This document shows positions 55,303 through 64,000 of a stretch of 64,000 nucleotides of DNA, one piece after another. Position 1 is the first letter of the stretch. Each line of letters starts with the position of its first letter. The notes beneath the pieces were generated by a model. The model had not been told where the DNA came from, did not search any database, and worked only from the letters and a program-made list of their open reading frames with translations. The DNA comes from Gaeumannomyces sp. JS-464. Taxonomy: Eukaryota; Ascomycota; Sordariomycetes; Magnaporthales; Magnaporthaceae. Made by a program: the position numbers and the translations under genes. The stretch spans positions 1,550,001-1,614,000 of the forward strand of contig NGZR01000002.1 in assembly GCA_002197995.1 (NCBI GenBank), in the 5' to 3' direction.

Positions 55303-56640
55303 GCGCTTTATAAGCAATTTATAGCAAATATAATAATAACGAGCGAAAGTATGGTCGAAAACCGAGCGGGCATAAAAGGAAAAGGCTAAAATTCGGGGCT
55401 AAGCTCGAATCGCGTCGTGTATAAGCGTTTAAAAAAAGAGCGTAAAGTTAAATTCGTAATATTATTATTAACGCGAAACCGTTTGGGCGATAAAATAACG
55501 GGCGGTAAACCGAACCGGTCGCTTTTAAATTTAGCAGCGTAAACCGCGCGTTTAAAAGTGGCGATACGCTACTCGTACGCGACGCTAAAAGCGAGGTAGC
55601 CCGATAAGGTAATAGCTATAACGCTATTAGAAAAAGTTAGTAAACGCACGTGTAACGGCGGAAAACTGCCTTTAGGAAATTTACGGCACCATTTTATAAG
55701 CGGTTTCCAAGCGTTTTATATTGCGCTAAGCAATATAAGCAATTTTGAAAAATTTAAAACCTTTTTCGGTATTTTTACCAAATAACGCGAACTTTTAATC
55801 AGCATGCAATTAAGTAATAACGGGGAAAGCGGCGGTGTATTTGCGGCTAATAAGGTTGCACTTATAACACGCGGTACGCTTAAAACCAAATTGCGAATAA
55901 TAGGGCTAGTCCCGCGAGGTGCAGCGGAAGCAGCGGTCGGCGCGCTCGACGCCGCGCAAAAGGGGAGCGACGGTAAAAGCAGCGGGCTGCTTATCTTTCG
56001 ACGCGAAAAACGACGAGCTCGAATCGAAACTTTAAATGCGGGAATAAGCGACGGATTAAGCGGGATCCGCGGGAAGGAAAAAGGTAAAAAGCTTACCATA
56101 ACGGCAAAAAAGCGGGTGGAAGTAAATCGTAAAACGAAAATAGCTAAAAGGTAAAAATTAATTAAAAGCGACGAAAGCGGGCAAACGGCCGCGCGAACGA
56201 TTGCGATCGCGCGCGCGGAGGAAAGAAAACCTACTACTAATGCGCGATAAGTAAAAGCAAAACAAGCGGTTAAACAGGCTAAAAAAAGGTTAACGGAAGC
56301 AAAGCAACGGGCGGAGGCGAAGGCGTTATATACCGCGCCGGTCGCAGGTAATAGTGTTAAAAAAAGGGAAGCAGGGAATTAAATCGCGGGCCGAAATGCG
56401 GATAACGCCGTGGGCAAAATCGGTAAAAGCGCTAGCTTAATTGGGAAGGCGGTTACCGCGGTAGGTGCTGCCCCATCTTTATAAGGTCGGGTAAGGGCCA
56501 AATTGTTAAAAGGTCGGTTTTTATTAATGCAGCCACGGGTTTCGGCCCGTGGCTAGTGGCTTACCGGAGCGCGCCATATTAGCGCACTAGTTACGCCGCT
56601 AATATATAGCCGGATCCGCTCGTGGATTTGCGGAGCAGCC
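55303..56640 (+). pseudogene. Unidentified coding remnant (Lys/Ala-rich)
   Basis: The plus strand keeps a 116-codon open frame (55,804-56,154) with VPRGAAEAAVGALDAAQKGS, then RREKRRARIETLNAG. The same frame goes on after a stop as a basic, helical tail (RKPTTNAR, KAKQAVKQAKKRLTEAKQRAE) to about 56,380. Upstream (55,320-55,800) frames are Arg/Lys-rich with RIP stops. A basic coiled C-terminus is common in DDE transposases of the pogo group, but no catalytic motif is visible, so I leave it unidentified. Confidence 0.4.
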
Positions 56641-56649
56641 CTTTTTACT

Positions 56650-59600
56650 TCCCAGCTTTCGTAGTTTGTTAATTCCCCGAGGTTTTTATAAGCGTGCATT
56701 ACGTTGTAGGACTTTTACACCCCGGGTTATTTTCCAGGCTAAAGCTTTTACTCCGGCCACCGTTAATTTAAAGTATAAAAGTATTGGCAAAATCGATTTT
56801 AACTTTGCTTTAGCGTTTGCTTTTTCGTTTTTAAAAATCCCCGTATGGTTTAAAGATTATTATACGTAAACGCGGTGCTTATTTATAAAATAGTAAACTT
56901 TTTTAAAATCTTTTTGCGAATTATTAAAGGCCGTGCTTAAAAAGCCGTTAACCGCCGAAATGTTATCGAGGTATAAGTGGTAAATGCAGTTGCGAAAGCT
57001 CTAAATTGCTTTATAAAAGCCCATCCGACCTTTTTCCACTTCGCCGTTAAATACTTTCGTAAAGTGTGCTAGCCTGCCGTGCCCGGAAGGTTTGCGTTAG
57101 CCGGTTTGGTAAATTACTTAACCGTATCCGACTGCCCCGTTTTTTCCTTTAAACCCGTCGTTATATATTATAACGTCAGTAGGTGGAAAGGTGCGTAGCT
57201 ACTTTATAAATGCTTTAGCGGCTGTTTGCTTTTTTTATGTAACTATTATAAACCTTGTATGCTTATAAGGGAGGTAAGCCGGGCGAGTGCACGCCGGAGG
57301 AGTTCGGCCGTTTTTATAACGAAGTTGTAACTTTGCCGGGCAGGCTTGTTTTAGGCTTTTAGGCGTTGAAAATCGGCTTAACCGCTGCGGTTAAAGGGAT
57401 TTTTTGGGACCGTATTTATACGGGTTGTAAAACGGAGGCAAACTTGTTTTAAAAGCGTTTAGGCGCTTGGAATGCCGGATTTGTAATGCAAAGCGTTTAT
57501 CGGTATCGTTTTCCAAGCTGGAACCACTGTTTGGAAAACGCGGTTAAAGCTTTATTAACCCGTTTAATTAAATAGCTTTAGCGGATAATTTGCTATTAGC
57601 CGGTTTATACGGGTATAGTTTAGTTTTACCCTTATATTATACTTCGGCCCCGTATAACGCCGTGGGGATTATAACCGTTATAACGGCTTTATAAACTGAA
57701 TGCGCTAATATCCCTCCCACCAAATGGGTAAACCTTTAAAAGTGGTTGGTAACGCTTTAAGCTTTTGCAGCCTTGTTATTAATGTGGGCTTTAAAATTAA
57801 GCCTTTGGTCGAAAAAAACCCCCAACTACGTAAAGCTTTTATAGCTTGTTATATGGTAAAGCTTTCCGCCGTAACCGCCGGGGTTGTGGGATTTTTTTGC
57901 TTAAAAAAATGCATAAGTTCGCATTTCTTAAGGTCGAAAGCAACTTTATTAGCCTTACCCCAACATAGGATTTCCGTTACCGTAACCCTGCTTTACAGGA
58001 GCATTTTTTCGAAATGCTACCCGTTACGCAAATGCTTATATCGTCCGCATATTCGTACTTTACCCCTTTCGCTTTAAGTAGGATTTTAGCCATATAAAGC
58101 ATAAAAAGGACTGGTAACGCCGGTAACCTTTAAGGTAGCCCGCAGTCCGGGGAGAAAAGGGCGCCGTGGCGTTTTTTAAACGCATTTTAACCAGCCTATT
58201 CCTTGTGAAAAAAGATACCTATTGCACAAACGTTAAGTTCCACCCTTAGTTTAATAGCTTTTGGAAAAGCCTTTAGCGTAATACGGCGTTAAAAGCCCCT
58301 TATACGTTTATAATAACAAAAGCGGCGGTTTTTTGCTTTGGAACGCCCTTTTCACCTCGTAAGCTACGCATGCTGTTAAATTGGTAGCGGCCTTTTTAAA
58401 GGTAGCCCCGGCGTGTTATAACGCTATAAACCCGTGTTATAACGCGAGGGATGCCATTCGCGAAGCTATTAAACGTTTTAGCCCTTTCTTTAAATACGGG
58501 AGCAAAGTTATAAAGCGGTAGGATTTCGGATCTATTATATCCTTTTTATTCGGCTTTTTTAGCATTACCACTTCCGCTATGCGAAAAAGGCCCGGGTGGT
58601 GCCCAGCCCTAAAGCAAGCCTCGAAAAAGGCCTTAACGTATTCCTTTATTGCCGGCCATGCTGTTGTAAGCAGTTTAACCGATAAAGAATCAAAAACCGT
58701 GTTTGCCGTGCTTATAATGCATTTTTAGCATTCCTTTAAAAGGACGTGGGGGTTACACAAGAGTTAAGCGGTTTTTTAAAAGGCTTTTTACTATAACGGG
58801 TTTTTTGTAAATCGTCCTCCGCCGTAAACTTGCAAAGGATTTTACGGTTTAATGCTATCCTTTAAGGCTATTATAACCTCCCTGTTAATATTTAACCAGG
58901 GGGAGCCGTATAACGGGTGCGAGTTTATGCCATTTTACAGCACGGTATAACGCTTTCGGGAAATCCACTTTTTTAGTACGTTTGCCTAATGCTGTTTTTT
59001 AACCGCCCGAACCGTTGCTTTTAAAGCGTGGGCTTCGGCCGTATAAAACCCGCCGTTTGCCATAGCTTTTGCAAAATCCCGTTATGCGCTAACGCACTTT
59101 TCGTTTTACTACGGTTAGCTTTTTCTTTTAGCTTTAAACCCCCGGTTAAAAGTAGCTAACGCACTTTTTAACAGGTTTATTAACGTTTTGGCTGCTTTAT
59201 CCAAATAGCCCGTATCGTGCAAACTTTTAAATGGCGGCAAGCTTTTAGCACCGGTTGCTACCATATTTGCAAAAGTTGGAAGTTAATCGTCGGGCAATGT
59301 AATCCGCTGGCAATCGGAAATAACGTTATTAAGTTTAAAATTTTCGATTCGTATTATATAGTAATCCGAATTAGTTGTTAGCGAAAGGTCGATTTCCGCT
59401 GTTATTAACAGGGCGTTAGAAAATGTAAGGTTTAAAACCCTTTTTATCGTGCGTAAGTTAGCTTGGGTTGGTAAAAAAAAAGGTTATAAGTATTAGCCCA
59501 TTGGGTTATATCCTGCCTTTTATTCCTATTTCCCCGGGCCGGGTTCCACCCCGAAAACGATACGTTAAAATTTTTAGCAACGACGTATTTTGCCGTTAGG

Positions 59601-59960
59601 CGCTAACGTAGTAAAAAGTTTAACGAAGGTTTTAAAAGGTCTTTTAAGGCTTATATACGTTAATAAAAATGTATTTAGCAACGGTTAGCTAAAGGATATC
59701 CCGGGTGTTACCTGCCGGCCGGTCCGTTATTAACTAAAACTTTAGGTCCTTTTGTACGTAGGTTATTACCCGGGGTTTGGTTTAATAGTCGTGCCAGCTA
59801 TTTACCGGAGTAAATAGCTTATATAACGGGTGGGTGCATAGCATAAGCTTCCTGCTTTACGCGTTAAAAAGTTCTTGCATTAAAACCACGTCGATTTTTT
59901 AACTTTGAAATAATTGAAATAAAATAGCCACCGTTACCCAATTACGTCGAACGTTCGCTT
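56650..59960 (-). pseudogene. LINE A3 ORF2, RIP-killed
   Basis: Opposite-strand shadows at 57,724-58,077 and 56,666-56,869 align with shadows of the A2 RT (33,436-33,789) and C-terminal segment (34,649-35,209), which fixes strand and register. The RT core lies about 58,560-57,250 and the endonuclease about 59,960-58,900. Frames are interrupted everywhere. Confidence 0.7.
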
Positions 59961-60213
59961 AACATTAAAATACGGCGGCGTTCGAAGCGAAGCCCCGGGC
60001 GCCAGGCTTTATTTTATACGCTTGTTATATCCGTTAGCTATTGGCATAAATAAAAGCGGCGGTAGTGTATTAAAAGTTTAACTTTAAAGTTAATAGCCGG
60101 CGGGGACGTTAGCGTTTTTTAAAAGGTTTTCGTTTATTTTAATAACCTTTTCAGGTTTGGGAAAGTCCAACTCCATATTCGCTAATACTTCGTATTAGTT
60201 ATTAAAACTAACT

Positions 60214-62633
60214 TTAAGTTTTTTTTGCAAAGTGCTTTTCCCTGCCAGCCGAACGGGCTACCCTTTCGGAGGCTGGCGAATTTGCCGGGCTTATAACGGC
60301 GGCGGTAACGGCGGCGGCAAAAGTGGCGGAAGTAGCGGCGTTAACAATATCGGCCACAAGGTTAACATCGGCGGTAACGGCCGAAATACCAACGGCGTTA
60401 GCTGTGGTAGCTGCGGCGGTTGTAAAGTTCGCCGTCGAATTAACAATTACAGCGGAGTTGCTCGTAGTAGCAGCGGTTGCGGGAAAGGTGTTAACGGTAG
60501 CAGCGGCTGCGGCCGCGGCGGTTTCCGCCGCCCTATTTGCCGCCGCCCGGTACGTTTGCACGCCTAGCCTTTTGACAGCACCTTTTTCCTTATGCGTTAA
60601 ATGTTTTAGCATTTCGTTTACCCGTACCAGCCTTATAAAACAATTCGAATAGTTGGCAAAATATAAGCCCGAGCAATTTACGCATTGCGGGGGGGCCGTA
60701 CACGGTTATACGTACTGGTCGTTATTTATTTTCCCGCATTAAAAGCATTTATCGGCCCGGGCATAATTGCGGTGTTACAATCAAAGGTCTGCTCCTAAGG
60801 TAGGGCACCTCGGGGGTGGAAAGGACAGTATCGCTAATCCGGTTAACAGGGGAACACGTAACTTAAAAGGACAATCCGATTGCTTGCCCCAGGGGATGCC
60901 TGGGAGCTAACTTAGGTTAACTAATGCTGAAGCCTTAGTTAAAACTACTGGAAACAGTAGGAAATCCATCCTTTATATACACGCTATCTTTTGCCTTCGT
61001 AGTTCTTGGATTTGTGGCTTTGTTCCTGGGCTACCACAGATCCACAAATCCCTTTTGGATTTGTCGCTTTGTCCTTGGGCTACCACAAATCCACAGATCC
61101 TTCTTGGATCACGTGACTCCACGTGTCTTAGTGCGGGGCAAGAGCGCCACTTGGGGCCCTTCCCGTCCTGCTATCCTGGGGCCTGCATGCTGGTCGTAAC
61201 ATGCGGGTTACGTAAAAGCCGTAGCAACCAGGAGTATGTTAAATAACCAGCGGGTGTTATTAAACGCGGGGTAAAAAATTATCCTTTAAAGTTTAAACCT
61301 GGTTACGCGCGTATAAAAGAATATAATTTATAATATACGTTTTTAATAATTTGCGCCGGTTTTAAAAGGTTTAATATTTACCGGTTTAATCCTTATTTAA
61401 GTTTCCACCTCCTTTTGGACCAGTTTTTTAAATACCAGGATTTTTTATCCGAAACCGTTTATTAAAATGGTTAAGCATTTGGAAACGACGTAATTAAGCC
61501 AAAATTCGGGCTTTTTAACCCGTTCGGCGTTATATAAACGGTTTAGCTTTAAGCGATGCTAAAAAAGCCAATTTTAAATGTCGGCTGTTTTAACCTTTAA
61601 TACGAATCCTGTTAAAATTCGGTAAGCTTCCAAAACGTCCGCTATAATAAACGGAAGGTTCTTGCTATCGGCGAGGGCTTTGCAAATGCTAAAACCCGTT
61701 TGGCTGTTAACCCAAGCTTGCCGCTTTTCCGGGATTTTAATTAAAATTCGGTAATTGGGTTTAAGGCCGGCGGGTAGGCGGGGCTCCCGGGGTGCCCGGG
61801 GTGCACGGTCTTTTGGGGCTTATGCGAGTGGTTGGGGCTATTAAAAACCCGTACAGGCCGCGTCCACGTAAGTGGTCGGGGCTGGGCGTTAAGTGCCGGG
61901 CGCGTTGTTAAGTTTAAAAGTTGCAGGGGCTTTTTCGTCCCCCTGAAAGGGGGCTGGCTGGCCTAGCAGCGCTTTTTTTACGTATTTTAAAAAGCAAACT
62001 TTCCAGCCGTGCGCTTCGCGCGCCGTTTCGGGGGTAGGGAGGCGATGCTGGCGTTTATCAATCGGGCTAACGTGGCGCAAATCAGGGCTGTTTGGCTTTA
62101 TTTGCGCGTAAAGCTCGCGATTATCTTTTCCGCGGCCGCTGCGGCCGACCTGGGGGTCGGGCCATTAAGCCGGGGGGAGGTGGGAGGGCGCTGTAGCACG
62201 TGGGGGGCTTGGGGAAAGGGTAAGGCTGGGGCTGGGGGAGGGGTGTCGTTAGGGTGTACGGTAGGGGGGGAAGGGAAAGGGGCATTTGTGTCGGTGCCGA
62301 CGCCGTGGAGGTCTTCCTGGCCCTGTTCAGGCCTTGTCGGGTGTTGCGCGTTTCGCAACGGGACGGCGTATTTGCGTGCATGTGCGCTAAAAAGCTTGAG
62401 GGCTGGTGCGGCAGCGCCGCGCTCCTCCGGGCCGAGAGGCCCTTAAGGAGAGCGTGCGCCACCCTGTTGGCTGAGGGGGGGGCGTTGGCAACGGCATGGT
62501 GCCGTCGCCAGCGCCGTTGGCAGGCGTGCTGCTGGTATTGGGTCGCTGGATTGGCGGGTGTTAAGGATTTGTATGCAATTTGGCAGTGTGCACTAACAGC
62601 GCAATGCCAAGAATTGGTGGATTCGAGGAAGGT
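60214..62633 (-). pseudogene. LINE A3 ORF1, split by a solo LTR
   Basis: The minus frame 60,612-60,214 reads MLKHLTHKEKGAVKRLGVQT then an Ala-rich tail, as in A1 (25,060-25,380). Zinc knuckle coding is cut by the LTR with TGCGG duplication. The N-terminal part (62,630-62,121) is open: TNSWHCAVSAHCQIAYKSLT, then a Pro-rich stretch with QRRWRRHHAVANAPPSANR. The 193-codon frame starting at 62,702 begins in host flank, so its first ~23 residues are probably not part of the LINE protein. Confidence 0.65.
60773..61201 (-). repeat. Solo gypsy LTR (429 bp), TGCGG duplication, almost no RIP
   Basis: TGTTACAATCAAAGG...GCTGGTCGTAACA with TGCGG on both sides (60,768-60,772 and 61,202-61,206). U3 has two GGATTTGTGGCTTTGTTCCTGGGCTACCACA-like repeats with CCACAAATCC, and a CACGTGACTCCACGTG block. 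It is the best-preserved sequence of this LTR family here and a good reference for the RIP-mutated copies. Few spontaneous or RIP changes suggest a recent insertion. Confidence 0.93.
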
Positions 62634-64000
62634 GGGGTGGATGGCTGAAGGTGGGGCGGACGGAGACTTTTTGACATTAGCTGTACCTGAATAACGATGC
62701 ATTCTTCTTTACTGCTCCATCTGCCTTCGCCCATCCATCTCGAGTGTTGGTCAAGTCACTCACCAAGGGCCGCCAGCTTTCCTCCAACAGCGCCAGCAGA
62801 CCATGCTACCAATCTAGCCAACCACCCTGCGTCAGGGATGTTGGTTGACAGCAAGAAGACAATCTCACTTGCACCACGTGTTCTCCCGAGGTGCTGATGG
62901 TAGCTCGAATAAAAACTCCACTTGTGCATCACCCAAACTCTCGTGTCAATGAGCCTGGTTCGTGCACTTTTACTTCCCTTGCACCTCAGGCCATCACGTG
63001 ACGTCGCCACCCGATAATACCTCCTAACGGAAACGACGGCGAATCCCACGACATCGTCGACGGTTTCGGGAATGGATCTCATACCAAAGTCAACGGCCTT
63101 CCGGTGGCAGACGTATGTTCCTGGTTAAAGAAAGAAAGAAAAAAATGGAGAGAATTACCTCGTAACGTTGGATCTAATATCTTCACATCCGAGCCAGGAT
63201 ACTCAAGAGTCTTCACATCCGAGCAAGGGCGCCTGAGATGTAGGCTTTGAAGGCGAGTGCTTTTTTTGGTAGATTTCTTTCAGAGGTCGGACACGTGTGA
63301 CTTGGACTGGCAACCCCAAGTCACGCAGCCCCTGAATCGACGGGAAGGGCCTCGCCACCCCCCCCCCCCCCCCCCCCAACCCCTCAACACGACAGCCACC
63401 CAGGGCTCAACTATGTGAGCACGACAAAACTTCGTCTGCGGCCGGCTGAACAGCCCAGGTCAAAAATCCGCCGTGCTACCCACCACTCCAAATCAGGGGT
63501 AAGGCGACCGACCCTCCTAGGTACCGTGCAAATGAGTATGTAGAGCATGAGCAGAGTAGCAGGAGAAAAGGAAGGCGGACAAGGAGAGGAAAAAAAAAGA
63601 AAGAAAAAAAGTGGTCCCCGAATGTGCTGCAGTGATGTCCCGAGCCCGTCCATCCCGCATCTCATCCCGTCGCTACCTAGGCCGCGTAAACTTGACAGCC
63701 CCCCACCGTGACGTCGACATGGCATAGTATCTATCACCAGCGCCACGCCGAGGTCGCCGTACCGATACGCGCCCAGTCTTGTCCCCGGGAGAGGGGGTTT
63801 CGCTGAAACTTGTAGATTTACCTCCGAGCCCCGAGCCCGAGGCTGGCACGCCCGCCCGTCGTGACTCTCGGGGGGAGGTATTGGTCTAAGCAGCGGTCCT
63901 TGTCGACCGTCAGCAGCAGACGACCGCCGTGCATGATTGGCGCTCGGAAGTGGGAGCATGGGTCCGCCGCAGAGTCCTAGCGGCACCAAGTCCAGCCCTT
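62634..64000. other. Host flank, no confident gene
   Basis: Ordinary composition with CA/TG present and no RIP signature. Contains purine runs (63,128-63,143), a near-direct repeat of CTTCACATCCGAGC (63,181 and 63,212), a run of 20 C (63,358-63,377) and an AAAGAAAGAAAAAAA stretch (about 63,594-63,610). Minus-strand open frames at 62,756-63,082 and 63,411-63,989 lack domains and pass through the simple repeats, so I do not call them genes. The sequence could be intergenic or UTR of a gene beyond the window. Confidence 0.5.

Larger units (their letters stand above)
56650..62633 (-). mobile_element. LINE A copy 3, inverted, 3' truncated
   Basis: The minus strand follows A1 from the 5' end (CCACCTTCCTCGAAT, 62,633) through ORF1, endonuclease and RT to the segment after RNase H (about 56,650), where it stops without the 3' tail. 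A solo LTR interrupts ORF1 (60,773-61,201). RIP is heavy from 56,650 to ~62,000 but weak in the last ~550 bases next to host DNA. Plus-strand open stretches at 57,724-58,077 and 60,232-60,652 are shadows of RT and ORF1. Confidence 0.82.

Noticed and set aside
57724..58077. 117-codon plus-strand open frame
   Set aside because: It aligns with the reverse-strand shadow of the LINE A2 reverse transcriptase (33,436-33,789), so it is the antisense of LINE A3 ORF2.
60232..60652. Gly/Ser-rich and Ala-rich plus-strand frames
   Set aside because: Complement of the polyalanine-coding region of LINE A3 ORF1.
62009..62694. 145- and 146-codon plus-strand open frames
   Set aside because: They are the complements of the un-mutated 5' part of LINE A3, whose real coding strand is minus. 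Gly/Arg-rich composition fits a shadow.
63411..63989. 192-codon minus-strand open frame in the host flank
   Set aside because: No domain; it runs through the purine/pyrimidine simple repeat near 63,590-63,615, giving a poly-Phe stretch. Codon usage looks accidental in GC-rich DNA.
1..64000. CRISPR array, bacterial operon or phage
   Set aside because: No spaced direct repeats of CRISPR type, no ribosome binding sites or bacterial genes. All identified content is fungal.

Overview
The window looks like a transposon graveyard from a filamentous ascomycete (Pezizomycotina). Almost all of bases 1 to about 62,600 carries the signature of repeat-induced point mutation (RIP). TA is in excess, CA/TG is depleted, CpG is retained, paired copies differ mainly by C/T and G/A transitions, and nearly every in-frame stop sits where a CAA, CAG or CGA-type codon could have mutated. 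No intact gene is visible in that part. The last 1.4 kb (62,634-64,000) has ordinary base composition and appears to be host DNA flanking the repeat island. The organism call rests on RIP and on the element types (Tad1-like LINEs, Ty3/gypsy chromoviruses, Fot1/pogo transposons). The species cannot be named from the sequence. || Layout: 1-6,086 holds RIP-killed copies of host-type genes, all on the minus strand (dynamin-like GTPase, Helo-like/ankyrin protein). 6,540-6,880 is a helix-turn-helix transposase scrap. 7,393-8,383 has two LTR remnants around a LINE 3' tail. 9,000-12,816 is a chromodomain pseudogene (minus). 13,265-21,954 holds two gypsy chromovirus pieces facing opposite ways, with another LTR element wedged between. 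21,955-33,000 is a head-to-tail array of four ~1.2 kb non-coding units whose 3' ends match the autonomous LINE of this window. A full-length but RIP-killed copy of that LINE (23,567-29,655) sits inside the second unit. 33,001-35,636 is a young 5'-truncated LINE copy with a long open reading frame. 35,637-39,350 has two Fot1/pogo transposons in one gypsy integrase fragment. 39,440-45,990 is a second, different LINE. 47,854-55,302 is a complete gypsy chromovirus with both LTRs. 56,650-62,633 is a third copy of the first LINE, inverted. || Relations: the best candidate for something undescribed is an open reading frame on the strand opposite to gag-pol, between the chromodomain end of pol and the 3' LTR, present in both gypsy copies that keep that region (14,574-15,095 and 48,464-49,033). 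It encodes a basic, cysteine-containing, coiled-coil protein. The second candidate is the tandem non-autonomous family that shares the LINE 3' end and so may be mobilised by LINE reverse transcriptase. Target-site duplications read by eye give a relative chronology: gypsy into unit 1, LINE into unit 2, two pogo elements and LINE B into a gypsy fragment, and solo LTRs last. Several of the youngest copies show little RIP.
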